DNA from: Cyclobacteriaceae bacterium
GTDB lineage: Bacteria; Bacteroidota; Bacteroidia; Cytophagales; Cyclobacteriaceae
NCBI GenBank assembly: GCA_958296015.1
Contig: CATQIH010000017.1
Coordinates: 1 to 64,000 of the forward strand
Length of the DNA: 64,000 nt
Reading direction: 5' to 3'
Numbering within the stretch: the first letter of the stretch is position 1; each line of letters begins with the position of its first letter. Shown one piece after another: positions 43,201 through 51,827 of this stretch. The position numbers and the translations under genes are program-made. The notes under the pieces were generated by a model. The model saw nothing but the letters and a program-made list of their open reading frames with translations, had not been told where the DNA came from and made no database searches.

Positions 43201-43797
43201 TACATCAGTTGATTGATCAAAAATGGCAGACTGGTCATCATTAAAGTAAAATTTACCAGAAAAACCAGGAACATTGATATAATAGCGGTCAGGTTCGGCA
43301 TCTACAATGCCACCGCCTATAGTAGTATTAAAATTCTTTGAATAAAAATCAGCGTGATTAGGATCATCATTGACATAATTACTAAAACCCAAATTGTTAT
43401 AATAGCCAGTTTGTTGACCAAAGCCTCGACCCATATCTTGTTTTTCGTCAGGCAACCCCTGTATGGTACGATTTATAGCTCCACCAGCCATTAATGTCCA
43501 TCCAGCACCTATCCAACTTGCTGTTTCCATTACTTTTAATCCTGAAGCATGGTAACTCAAAGATATTGGCAAACTCAAAGTCCCTTCAGCAATTTCAAGG
43601 ATTGGAACTGTTATCTGAGGAACTCCTGTATGATATCCAACAGGAATGTTTCCGTATTTATCCAAAGCAGTGGCATTAGGGGTAGAGAAATCCAGATGCT
43701 GAAATGGGTTATTCTGATCTTGTGCAATGCTTTGATAGGTACAAAAAAAACATAGAGAAAAAACTTTTAGCAAAGCTTGATATTTTGATAATAGCAT
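40219..43797 (-). CDS. Large exported RHS-associated protein with YD-like C-terminus
   Basis: The 1,192-residue protein has a signal peptide (LLKVFSLCFFCTYQSIAQ). It then shows the N-terminal domain common to Bacteroidota RHS partner proteins: NIPVGYHTGVPQITVPI, LPISLSYHASGLKVMETASW, VGAGWTL-like GAGWTLMAGGAINR. Later parts are beta-rich, with YLWGYGYKFPVAKL near the end and one YD repeat (TTFYEYDTFGRLKIIKDNKG) before the stop. In related loci it precedes the toxin-bearing RHS gene. The next gene starts at once (40195, or 40222 with overlap), so they form an operon. The exact role is unproven; it may form part of a shell or surface scaffold. Confidence 0.78.
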   Translation of the reverse strand: MLLSKYQALLKVFSLCFFCTYQSIAQDQNNPFQHLDFSTPNATALDKYGNIPVGYHTGVPQITVPILEIAEGTLSLPISLSYHASGLKVMETASWIGAGWTLMAGGAINRTIQGLPDEKQDMGRGFGQQTGYYNNLGFSNYVNDDPNHADFYSKNFNTTIGGGIVDAEPDRYYINVPGFSGKFYFNDDQSAIFDQSTDVKVIPYKGNDGGFKRWEVILPNGVRYTFASQQDQTEPITERVYSYNEEQGIGTNFRAAVSSWLLTEMSSPNRQDKITFHYLPEKYGYHTLVPSSSSRGSTATRIKYSVQGWRLSEIRYSQGKVVFKKAINPRQDLSNYSIWDGGDEINQEAYALDEIEWQDKAANCHKKFKLITSYFDATSSKQYFVGAYTVNSDKKRLKLDQVQEIGCGSINKPAYIFSYYQETEVPRRLSYAQDHWGFYNGAVDNNNLLPEDKDSPTTIVGPLRESSFPSMQAGTLKQIQYPTGGSVTFEYEANQVWRKYEEKVVAQSASAFINTSGKEYVFKSINLSRGNYKIEYTTSSQSEQANSYLEGLQNGQVTFGGAFPKTGSPHTEVLTLEGAYTIRAKLASDAPDASSGTMRIYAVTIEKREGDFLVGGLRIKKIIHLAEGQNLSQRFEYTKNYVFGGESQKISSAALYGRPIYRSFIRNNYFQQVGIRYTSGVISNNDPDGCLLQGNPDATTLTSIFSIFPMEEVQGYHIGYEVVTEYEPDGGYTIYNFNTSSGDDPNQPIAVYGFGDGCNAQTPNYPPAPRPYNSKAGRLYQKIVMGSNEQKKQLTLYDDTFEAEKELVPGLILSNVQGQPFITSYKLSSYKLTSQTVTNYLYNQNDDSQRIESKQYTEYKSNKHYQITASSEEVNNGTRRQQFTYPSDHTRSIRIGESSRGTYETALQNNLNAFNQKTSTTGCSSETACWYNAFKERERLDLKARSDYSQRNADERSQTIANLANDYNNASAKYRAIINLQANNQISQPIESALFEDDKFLKASYIEYQDGETARDETISKVYPYQRFLFQTNIPLESSRFTPIQVNSGDLKIDTDYIFEDSMKFQQGRIVELTTKGGMTTAYLWGYGYKFPVAKLDDATFTQASATVDLSALQNMDGQALRDELDKLRNLSKTTVSTYTYKPLIGITSETDPGGITTFYEYDTFGRLKIIKDNKGKITQNYKYHLIGQPHP

Positions 43798-44133
43798 ATT
43801 CAGGATTGAAATCTATGTAGAAACAATAAGCTTATAGAATACTTTTCTGCAAAGAAATACATAATAGCAATAGTGAGCTTTTTGTATAAGGTACTTTTCT
43901 ATGCGATGTAACAAACTTGACTTTGTTAACTACAGAATTCCTATAATATAGGTCTTTAATCTATCAGATTGACTTTTTACTATTTCTAACTCTACTAAAG
44001 TATTATCATAAAATTGTATTTTTTATATTAAAAAATACATTATTTTAATATAAAAGGTCATGAAATATGAAATTACTTGCTTATATTTGCTGAATAAAAT
44101 GATAATAAAATATAATCATTCATATACATATAC
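43798..44133. promoter_or_regulatory. AT-rich divergent promoter region
   Basis: The 336 bp separate the RHS operon (minus) from the coiled-coil/barrel gene (plus). The sequence is very AT-rich, with no open frame. It must hold both promoters. One good candidate element is listed separately at 44082; none was clear on the minus strand. Confidence 0.5.
44082..44089 (+). promoter_or_regulatory. Candidate -7 element for the coiled-coil/barrel gene
   Basis: TATATTTG matches the Bacteroidota -7 consensus TAnnTTTG exactly and lies 44 bp before the ATG at 44134. A TTTG -33 element at the standard distance is not obvious. Confidence 0.4.
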
Positions 44134-45531
44134 ATGAGGTTTATCCATATGCTTACATTTAGCTGTAGTAGATGCAAAATCCAATTGTTTTTTCTTTTGC
44201 TATTGATGGCACATGTTTTTACTATCCAAGGCCAAGCTCAAACGATAGTTCAGCACATTGACAGTATAACATCAGCCAACATAGCGTCCGGTAATCAAAA
44301 AGAACACAAAGCTGACAGCTTAATAGATAAAAAACTTGACCCAATAGAGGAGGCTGTACAAACAACTGACAGTATCACTGATCTGTTAGATGCAGAAAGG
44401 CAAATCAATTCCAAGATCAATCAGGCAGAAAATAAGGTCCAAGAAAAATTCAACAATGTAGAAAAAGTACAGCAAAGCAAAGAAGCAATCAGTAATATAG
44501 AGCAAGAAACTGGACTGAAACTAGATGCCAATGCACCTGATGTACCCAAATTGGACGAGGTCAACCAGACAACAGGATTACCGACAGACAAAGTAAATCA
44601 GATAAAAGCCTTACCTGGTGAGCAAATTTCAAAAGTTAAAGAACTAGCCCCTGTTGACAAAGCAGGAGAGCAAATTCAAGAAGCCGGGAAGATTGGCAAA
44701 GAGGTTTCTTCGTATGGCAAAGATGTCAAAGACATCAGCGAAGGTAATCTCTCAGAAGTCAAACAAGTCCCGCAAGCCTTAGAGCAAAAGGCTATGCAAA
44801 CCAAAGAACTACAGGAAATACAAAAACAGTCAGAAGGATTACAGCAACTCCAGCAAAAGCCTCAGCAATATAAAAACGAAGTAGAACAGTACAAAGACAA
44901 AGATTATCTTCAGCAACAAGCTACGGCCAAACTCAAAAACAAAGCGGTCAATCATTTTGCCACACGCAATGATGAAGTGATTGCAGCCCAAGAAAAGCTA
45001 GGTAAACTCAAAAAGAGATACTCCAGCGTACAGACAGAGAAAGGAGAATACGTCAAAGCTACTTCGTTAAAAGGAGAACCTTTTAAAAAACGAATGGTCC
45101 TTGGAATGTGGATCCAGGTTCACCAAGGACCTCCGGCTGCCTTTGATATTTCCTCTGTTACTGGATATCGCTTCAACAAAAGATGGAGTGCCGGTTTGGG
45201 TGGCACCTATCGCTTGGGATTGAACCATCAGGGGAAATTTACTTTCAGTCATCCTGTCTATGGAGGAAGAGTCTTTACCGAGGCTTTTGTGCACCATAAA
45301 TTCTTGTTACATGCTGAATACGAACTGCTCAAAGTAGGTATGCCAGTACAAAGCATGAGCGACGAGCGATCTCAGATATGGGCAAATGGCTTGATGTTGG
45401 GCTTTGGTAAAGAATATAATATTACTAAAAAACTGAAAGGGAATGTTCTGACCTTATATAATTTTACCTATTTGAACCAAGGACCTTACGCTCAACGGAT
45501 AAATGTCCGATTTGGATTTTTTATTTTCTAA
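44134..45531 (+). CDS. Exported coiled-coil protein with C-terminal outer-membrane beta-barrel
   Basis: The 465-residue protein has a signal peptide (LFFLLLLMAHVFTIQGQAQ). Residues of about 40-300 are rich in Q, K and E with long helical stretches (AERQINSKINQAENKVQEKF; LQEIQKQSEGLQQLQQKPQQ), a likely coiled coil. From about 320 the sequence changes to alternating beta strands with aromatic girdles (GMWIQVHQGPPAAFDISSV; RWSAGLGGTYRLGLNHQG; HHKFLLHAEYELLKVGM) and ends RINVRFGFFIF. A terminal Phe is typical of outer-membrane barrels. It is divergent from the RHS operon and may help to anchor or export the RHS proteins, but this is inference from position. No named family is recognised. Confidence 0.65.
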   Translation: MRFIHMLTFSCSRCKIQLFFLLLLMAHVFTIQGQAQTIVQHIDSITSANIASGNQKEHKADSLIDKKLDPIEEAVQTTDSITDLLDAERQINSKINQAENKVQEKFNNVEKVQQSKEAISNIEQETGLKLDANAPDVPKLDEVNQTTGLPTDKVNQIKALPGEQISKVKELAPVDKAGEQIQEAGKIGKEVSSYGKDVKDISEGNLSEVKQVPQALEQKAMQTKELQEIQKQSEGLQQLQQKPQQYKNEVEQYKDKDYLQQQATAKLKNKAVNHFATRNDEVIAAQEKLGKLKKRYSSVQTEKGEYVKATSLKGEPFKKRMVLGMWIQVHQGPPAAFDISSVTGYRFNKRWSAGLGGTYRLGLNHQGKFTFSHPVYGGRVFTEAFVHHKFLLHAEYELLKVGMPVQSMSDERSQIWANGLMLGFGKEYNITKKLKGNVLTLYNFTYLNQGPYAQRINVRFGFFIF

Positions 45532-45705
45532 AATACATACAGATGTTTTTTTTCTTCTGTAACAAACACAGGAGCCACCAGATCAACACCATTTTAAGGT
45601 TAAATAAGCCTTATACATGAAACCTTATAATGTCTATTTACAATATTAAATAGTTATATGTTATAAAATAAAGTTTTTCATTATTAATAAATAAATTGTT
45701 TTTAT

Positions 45706-48700
45706 TTGTATTTTTATATAAATATTACATTTAGATATTCACTTTTGAGAACACTTTTACTTTCCAGTCTTTGCACGGCTTTGTTTCATGGAATCCTTTT
45801 TGGTCAATCTGTGGATTGTCACTTTCAGGCCGCTCCCTATCCCATCACTGTTATCCAGGATGATGGAAGTCAAATTAATCTTATTGGGAAAGGTACTGCT
45901 GATCACTTCAGGCAGGAAACGCCGGATGGTTATACAATTGTCAAAAATCAATTGGGACACTATGAATATGCCCGCAAGGTCAATGGGAAACTCATACCCA
46001 GTGGTTTAAAAGTACTTCAAAACTTCGGTATTCAGGCTTTGACTGGCCACAGTAAAATAGTCATACCCAAACATCTTCAGGAAGAGTTGCCTGCTCAAAC
46101 AAAAAGTATGGGTGCTTCAACCTTGCAGGCCCTCAGTCCAACTGCCGGCATTACGCCCAGTACCGGAGAGGTGAACATGCTTGTCATCCTGGTTGAGTTT
46201 GAAGATTATCCGCATCAGTATGAAGTGTCTGACTACAAAAAGGTGTTCAAAGGTCCCATGGCTCAGGCTGATCAGGTTTCATTTGAGCAATACTACCGGA
46301 AGGCCAGTTATGGTCAACTGAATTTCCACGTGGACTTTACCGGCTGGTACAAAGCCAAAGGTAGTATCTATGACTATGGCAGGCAATATGGATATGGTCC
46401 CAGCAAAGATCTGGTGATAGAGGCTATCCGGCAGGCAGACAAAGATGTAGACTTTAGCAAATATGATAACAACAATGATGGCTATGTAGATGGTGTCATT
46501 GTGTTACAGGCTGGACCAGGGGCTGAAGAAGGTAGCAGTAGGCAATACATTTGGTCTCATAAGGGTAGCCTAGGTACAGATCAATATGTTGATGGCAAGG
46601 TGCTGGATCAGTATTGTATGGTTCCGGGGGTTAGAAATACGGGTATTACTGATATAGGGGTGCTTGTCCATGAAGTAGGACATCTTATGGGACAACCGGA
46701 TCTGTATGACCTTTCTGAGAAAACACAAGGAATAGGCTACTGGGATATGATGGGTCATGGTGTCTGGGCTGGCAATGGAGATTATCCGGCAGATTTTTCT
46801 GCCTGGACCAAAAACCAGCTGGGCTGGATCAACATCCAGGAGCTATCTGCCTACAGGGATTATACTTTATCGCCTGCCATTGCCTCAGCAGACAACTATT
46901 ACCGGATCAGTACTCCTGTGAAAGAAGAATATTTTCTGCTGGAGTATCGCGATAACCGCCATTGGGAGCAGGGGATTCCCGGCTCGGGGCTTGCCATCTG
47001 GCATATCAACGAAAAAGGTGCACAATATGTAGGAGTTCCCAAAGATAAGGTGGTCCTGGATCTGGAAGAAGCCAATGGGGAAGATGGTCTGGACCATGAC
47101 CGAAAAGGTATTTGGAATGATCTGTTTGGCAATGATGTACATCAATTCAGTGATGATACTTATCCTAATTCTGATACTTATAAGCCCGGTAGCGGCAGTG
47201 ATACATACTTCTCCGGCATCGGACTTTCTGAGATACAGCTTGATGAAAGCAAAGATCTGGTATCTTTCACTTACTTTGAATCCTATCCGGTACAAGGTAC
47301 TTTTTGCGGGAGCCCGGTAGCGGCCCTAAAAGAAAATATGCAAAAGACCACTGACCGGTATTATAGTTATACACTACCCAAGAGAGGTAAGCTTGTTTTT
47401 TCTACCAGTGATGCCTCCATTGACCGTGTAGATGTGGTGGCAGGAGAGAACTGTGAAACGGTTGATGACTTTTATAGTGCTTACTTTGGCTCCTTTTCTA
47501 AAGGGACTCCTTTTCGTACCGGTATTGTTAACAAGGGGGAGGTTTTCCAGATCAAAATCAGTCAATATCAAACCAATGCAGACAGCCCCTTTACCTGGCA
47601 GTTGTCAGTAGAAAGTCCTGATGTTAATAAAGGTGATTCACTGGCAGTAGTGGCCGTATTAAACGGCACTCTGGATGCTAGCTGGGATAAAGCTTATAAG
47701 AATAAGCCAATTTCTTCCTGGTCGGAAGTAGAAGTAGAGAATCAGCGGGTCACTGCTTTAAGCATATATAGCAGCAAAACCAGGAAAGATATGCAGATTC
47801 CTGCTGAACTCTATCAGCTTACTGCTTTAAAAACGCTTTCGTTTCACAACAATGCAGGCAAGGGGCTCACCAATGGAATCACAGAAAATATCAGCCATCT
47901 GACGGCACTCAATATCCTTGACCTGTCAGATGTGGTGGTTGATGGTTTCATGGATCACTTATCAGCATTTAAAGACCTGGAAATCCTCTATATTGACCAG
48001 GGAAAGATATCAGGCAGTTTTCCCGATGAGATGGACCAACTCAGCAAACTCAGAATCTTGAAAATCACCCATGCAGGACTGGAAAGTACCTTGCCTGAAA
48101 CACTGGGAAATTTGACAAGCCTGGAGTCTGTAGAGCTAAACCATAACCAACTCAGGGGCAGTGTTCCTAAAGCTTTGGGTAAATTGAAGAACCTGAGGGG
48201 TATTGACTTGAGCTATAATGATCTCTCTGGTAAAGTTCCCGGTGAACTAATGCAAAATACCAGCTTATACGCGCTGGACATCAGCTATAATCGTCTCTCA
48301 GAAATACCTGACAACCTGCTGAGTAGCCCGGCACTCATGGAAATCAACTTATCCGGTAATAAGATTCAAAACTTTCCGGCCAACATTCCCAAAGCAGACG
48401 ACATGTATTCACTGGATCTCTCCCACAATCAGATCAGCGGTCAGATTCCCAAAGAAATATCCAATCGCAGGTATACTTATCTTGATCTGAGCTATAATCA
48501 AATAGAAGGCCATATGCCTAAAGTGATATTTATTGATAAAGTGGATGTCAGTTACAACCGCTTCACTTCCATTGGTGAAATGGAAGTCATCCCTGATAAT
48601 TTGATGAAGCCTAAACTCATGGTCACCCACAATCAGTTAAGTTTTGATGATCTGCTGCTCAATGAAAGCCTGTATCCATGTAATTGCGATGAGTTTAAAG

Positions 48701-51015
48701 ATAAGGGTGTTTTTTGGGCTACTACTCAGGATTCTGTGCATCTCAAACAGGAAGTAGTCGTTGAAGCAGAAAAGCAACTCACCCTGGATCTAGGTATTGA
48801 TACGAAGGTATTGAACAGTTCATACCGTTGGTATCATCAGGATCAATATATCAAAACAACAAAGAACAGTCAGCTTATTATAGAAGACTTTTCAAAAGAG
48901 ATGGAAGGCGTGTACCGCTGTGAAGTGACCCATCCACAGTTTCAGCAGGCAGAAGAAAAAGTAACACTTTATTATGATCATCTGACGGTAAAGTCAGCCG
49001 GACGGCTACCGCAATTTATCTCGGTAGATCCTGTCAAGGACAAGAGCTTTGGCGATGCTGCTTTTTCCATCAAAGCCAGTAACAGTACGGATATATCGTT
49101 GAAATATGAACGGGTGGAAGGTCCAATAGAGGTTGATCAGGAGCAGGTAGTGATCAAAGGAGCGGGTAAAGCTTCCATAAAAATATCAGCAGCAGGCAAT
49201 GAGCAGTATGATCCGGCTGATACTACAGTAAACTTCAGCATTCACAAAGCTTCACAGACTATTACATTCAGCCAGCCGGAAGATATCAATACACAAGTAG
49301 ATTCTATTGAGTTGGATGTTTCCTCCAGTAGCGGATTACCTGTTGCCCTGCAAATGCAGGAAGTCAGTGGCCGCATTCAAGGACATACTGTGTTTGTTGA
49401 GGGTGCAGGTAAGATAGCACTCAAGGCTATCCAGCCCGGAAACGAAAACTATGAGGCTGCAGAAACAGTGATCATAACTTTTCAGGTGCATAAAGCCGCG
49501 CAGCAGATCGTATTTGAAAAAATTGAAGATAAAACCTATGGTGGACAAGATTTTGAACTCAACGCATATGCCAGCTCTGGCCTTGCAGTGAATTTCAAAA
49601 CCTTGACAGAAAATATCCGGATCCTGGACGGAAGGGTCAGTATCCTCTCAGCAGGAGAGGTGAGTATTATGGCCTATCAGGAAGGTGATGATGACTTTCA
49701 GCAAGCCAGCCCCATGACCCGTACTTTTCAAATTGAAAAAGCACAGCAGTTTATTACTATGGATAGCCTATGGGATCAAAGTATAGAAAACAAACAATTT
49801 TCCTTCAGTGCCAAGTCCAGCAGCGGTTTGCCGGTAAATATCGAGGTGCTTCAAGGGGCAGAACATGTACTAGCAGATGATACTGTTTTCACGTTGCTCT
49901 CAGAGGGTGAGGTAACTGTTCAGGTCTCACAGCATGGCAATGAAAATTACCATGCAGCACAACCTGTCACCCAACGTTTTACTATTTTCAATCCACGAAA
50001 GAAAAATCAATCTATTACGGTAAGGTCTGAGGTGCCAGAAATGCCAGAAACTCAGACAGCCTATCAGTATGCAATAAGCACGAATAGTGGGTTGGAGACA
50101 ACCCTTGAAATTGAAGGGCCAGCAGTATGGAAGGATCATCAGCTTACTTTTACCGGTACAGGAGAGGTATGGATCCGGGTTTCTCAAGCTGGCAATGATA
50201 TCTACAATGCGGCTCCAGGGATTGAACATATGTTTAGAGTTACAGATAAACAAAAGCTTTCCCAACAGATCACCTACACGGCTTTGGATACCCTGTTGTT
50301 TGGACAGGCTCCCCGTCTGCTGTCCATAGAGGCCACCAGTGATTTGCCTGTAACCTATGAAACGAGTGGACCGATCGCGATGCATCAGGACTCTCTGTTC
50401 ATCCTGGGTGCAGGCAAAGCTTCATTGACTATGCTTCAACAAGGCAATGATACCTATGAGTCTGCGTCAGTAACTGTAGATCTTACAATTAGCAAAGCAT
50501 CTCAGCACTTAACACTGGAAGTCGTGGCAATTGATGATACTACTTTCCGCCTACAGACGAGTAGTTCTTCAGGATTGCAGGTAGCGGTAGCTGTGACAGC
50601 AGGAAACGCACACATTCAGGAAGAATGGCTTTATGTCTCTCAACCAGGTACAGTAGTACTTACAGCTACACAGTCAGGAAACCTGAACTATGAAGCGGCA
50701 CAGTCGGTATCACATACGCTTGAAATACAAATGGTGTTAGGTACAGATCAGCACTTATCTGAAGAGGTGGCACTGCGGTATTTTCCTAATCCGGTAGTTG
50801 ATATCGTTACTTTATATCGTGACAATTTTCAGGCTAACAGCCGTGTGCTCCTCTTTGATGGGCAGGGCAGGCAGTTGCTCAGTAAAGAATGGCATGGAAA
50901 GAACCTGCAATTGGATCTGTCTGTCTTTGCCGAAGGAATCTATGTCTTGTACTATCAGCCTGCTTCTGGTGTAGCACAAAGTATTCATTTGATCAAGAGC
51001 GCCTTTACAAAATGA
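45706..51015 (+). CDS. T9SS-exported M6-family metalloprotease with LRR and Ig-like repeats
   Basis: The start is uncertain: no ATG precedes the signal peptide, so TTG at 45706 or at 45745 (before RTLLLSSLCTALFHGILFGQ) is used. M6 domain: MLVILVEFEDYPHQYEVSDY, then the zinc motif VLVHEVGHLMGQPDLYD near residue 325 and GYWDMMGHGVWAGNG. Residues of about 690-970 are leucine-rich repeats (LGKLKNLRGIDLSYNDLSGK). An Ig-like domain follows, then some seven repeats of about 85 residues (KASQTITFSQ...SSSSGLPVAL...GNENYEAAE). The C-terminus has a T9SS type A sorting domain (ALRYFPNPVVDIVTLY to EGIYVLYYQ). It should be a cell-surface or secreted protease, with the repeats reaching out to partners. Confidence 0.88.
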   Translation: MYFYINITFRYSLLRTLLLSSLCTALFHGILFGQSVDCHFQAAPYPITVIQDDGSQINLIGKGTADHFRQETPDGYTIVKNQLGHYEYARKVNGKLIPSGLKVLQNFGIQALTGHSKIVIPKHLQEELPAQTKSMGASTLQALSPTAGITPSTGEVNMLVILVEFEDYPHQYEVSDYKKVFKGPMAQADQVSFEQYYRKASYGQLNFHVDFTGWYKAKGSIYDYGRQYGYGPSKDLVIEAIRQADKDVDFSKYDNNNDGYVDGVIVLQAGPGAEEGSSRQYIWSHKGSLGTDQYVDGKVLDQYCMVPGVRNTGITDIGVLVHEVGHLMGQPDLYDLSEKTQGIGYWDMMGHGVWAGNGDYPADFSAWTKNQLGWINIQELSAYRDYTLSPAIASADNYYRISTPVKEEYFLLEYRDNRHWEQGIPGSGLAIWHINEKGAQYVGVPKDKVVLDLEEANGEDGLDHDRKGIWNDLFGNDVHQFSDDTYPNSDTYKPGSGSDTYFSGIGLSEIQLDESKDLVSFTYFESYPVQGTFCGSPVAALKENMQKTTDRYYSYTLPKRGKLVFSTSDASIDRVDVVAGENCETVDDFYSAYFGSFSKGTPFRTGIVNKGEVFQIKISQYQTNADSPFTWQLSVESPDVNKGDSLAVVAVLNGTLDASWDKAYKNKPISSWSEVEVENQRVTALSIYSSKTRKDMQIPAELYQLTALKTLSFHNNAGKGLTNGITENISHLTALNILDLSDVVVDGFMDHLSAFKDLEILYIDQGKISGSFPDEMDQLSKLRILKITHAGLESTLPETLGNLTSLESVELNHNQLRGSVPKALGKLKNLRGIDLSYNDLSGKVPGELMQNTSLYALDISYNRLSEIPDNLLSSPALMEINLSGNKIQNFPANIPKADDMYSLDLSHNQISGQIPKEISNRRYTYLDLSYNQIEGHMPKVIFIDKVDVSYNRFTSIGEMEVIPDNLMKPKLMVTHNQLSFDDLLLNESLYPCNCDEFKDKGVFWATTQDSVHLKQEVVVEAEKQLTLDLGIDTKVLNSSYRWYHQDQYIKTTKNSQLIIEDFSKEMEGVYRCEVTHPQFQQAEEKVTLYYDHLTVKSAGRLPQFISVDPVKDKSFGDAAFSIKASNSTDISLKYERVEGPIEVDQEQVVIKGAGKASIKISAAGNEQYDPADTTVNFSIHKASQTITFSQPEDINTQVDSIELDVSSSSGLPVALQMQEVSGRIQGHTVFVEGAGKIALKAIQPGNENYEAAETVIITFQVHKAAQQIVFEKIEDKTYGGQDFELNAYASSGLAVNFKTLTENIRILDGRVSILSAGEVSIMAYQEGDDDFQQASPMTRTFQIEKAQQFITMDSLWDQSIENKQFSFSAKSSSGLPVNIEVLQGAEHVLADDTVFTLLSEGEVTVQVSQHGNENYHAAQPVTQRFTIFNPRKKNQSITVRSEVPEMPETQTAYQYAISTNSGLETTLEIEGPAVWKDHQLTFTGTGEVWIRVSQAGNDIYNAAPGIEHMFRVTDKQKLSQQITYTALDTLLFGQAPRLLSIEATSDLPVTYETSGPIAMHQDSLFILGAGKASLTMLQQGNDTYESASVTVDLTISKASQHLTLEVVAIDDTTFRLQTSSSSGLQVAVAVTAGNAHIQEEWLYVSQPGTVVLTATQSGNLNYEAAQSVSHTLEIQMVLGTDQHLSEEVALRYFPNPVVDIVTLYRDNFQANSRVLLFDGQGRQLLSKEWHGKNLQLDLSVFAEGIYVLYYQPASGVAQSIHLIKSAFTK

Positions 51016-51134
51016 ACAAATATTTGGTAAGTCTAAATAATTGGATATGGGTTGGCAAAAAGGCGAAACTTAAGGGTAGTGGTTTTATTGGTATCATGCT
51101 TACCGTTATCTCTCTTTATGGCTTGATCTCATAG
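51012..51134 (+). CDS. Possible 40-residue membrane peptide
   Basis: The ATG overlaps the stop of the protease gene (ATGA at 51012-51015), a typical coupled start. It encodes a basic segment (WVGKKAKLKGSG) and then one hydrophobic stretch (FIGIMLTVISLYGLIS). It overlaps the end of the convergent gene at 51116 by 19 bp. No homologue is recognised. It may be real because of the coupling, or may be chance. Confidence 0.3.
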   Translation: MNKYLVSLNNWIWVGKKAKLKGSGFIGIMLTVISLYGLIS

Positions 51135-51367
51135 CGATCACATAAAGTAATGCCCTCTTTCTCTTTATTTTGAAAAGTAATACAGTCTCCTATGCGTTGT
51201 ACCCCCTCATGCTGCACCTGGTAAGTAACAGGTTCAGTAGCCGTCTCCGGCAAATAACTAATAGTCACGTACTGTTTATCTTCTGGCATAAAAAGCTGAA
51301 TGATAAGTGCCATACATACCAACCCTAAATACGGAAGTAAAGAGATAGGCTTTTTTTGTTTGAACAT
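51116..51367 (-). CDS. Small single-span membrane protein in the mobilization operon
   Basis: The preferred start is the ATG at 51367 (MFKQKKPISLLPYLGLVCMA), 10 bp after the upstream stop. An earlier start at 51475 would overlap the upstream gene deeply. The 83 residues comprise one hydrophobic segment (LLPYLGLVCMALIIQLF) and a soluble tail (YVTISYLPETATEPVTYQVQ ... GDCITFQNKEKEG). No family is recognised. It is the last gene of the mob operon. Confidence 0.5.
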   Translation of the reverse strand: MFKQKKPISLLPYLGLVCMALIIQLFMPEDKQYVTISYLPETATEPVTYQVQHEGVQRIGDCITFQNKEKEGITLCDRYEIKP

Positions 51368-51377
51368 GTGTATCAAT

Positions 51378-51827
51378 TTAAAGGGAAAGCTCTTTGAGAT
51401 AAATTTCTTCCAACATCTTTTTAGCATGTTGATCATATACATGCACCAGTATATCAGGCGGTAAGCCATCTCCACCCAAACATGTATATGCTAGGTAATG
51501 AAAACGATCTGTCTTATTAGTAAGCGTCTCGTAATGATGCCTGTCAAACAGGAAAAATTGCTTCTGTGGAAACCGGCCGATATTATAAGCAAATAATGCT
51601 GCACCATCCACAATTACAGCGTATGAATCTTTGATAGGGTTAAGGCACGTATCAGCCAGTATTATTCCTTCTATCCTATGCACATAGACTGAAGCCATAT
51701 GCTTATCTTCCCACATAACTTCTGCCAAACATAGTTTTTTAGAGAACGGCAGATCATTATTATAAATGTTTTGAATCAAATCCACGGTGCCCTTAGGCAG
51801 ATTCGGATGTGTGTGTCTGGCTTCCAT
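51378..51827 (-). CDS. Hypothetical protein of the mobilization operon
   Basis: The 149-residue protein has no recognised domain. Visible features are a soluble alpha/beta composition, SYAVIVDGAALFAYNIG, FFLFDRHHYETLTNKTDRFHY and a helical end. Its start overlaps the last 35 bp of the coupling-protein gene, which implies coupled translation and a role tied to mobilization. A signal peptide is absent. Confidence 0.55.
   Translation of the reverse strand: MEARHTHPNLPKGTVDLIQNIYNNDLPFSKKLCLAEVMWEDKHMASVYVHRIEGIILADTCLNPIKDSYAVIVDGAALFAYNIGRFPQKQFFLFDRHHYETLTNKTDRFHYLAYTCLGGDGLPPDILVHVYDQHAKKMLEEIYLKELSL

Noticed and set aside
40219-43797. Insecticidal toxin-complex (TcB/TcC) component
   Set aside because: It has YD-type sequence but the N-terminal region and gene order match Bacteroidota RHS partner proteins; no TcA-like gene is present.
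22391-44133. Type VI secretion effector locus
   Set aside because: No VgrG, Hcp, PAAR or sheath gene is present, and the large proteins have ordinary signal peptides, which argues against T6SS delivery.
45532-45705. Possible terminator (TACAGA ... TCTGTA) after the coiled-coil/barrel gene
   Set aside because: The stem is only 6 bp in very AT-rich DNA with the T run in the loop; not enough to call.
51012-51134. Firm call of a toxin peptide after the protease gene
   Set aside because: A start-stop overlap and one hydrophobic stretch are the only evidence; kept as a low-confidence CDS without function.
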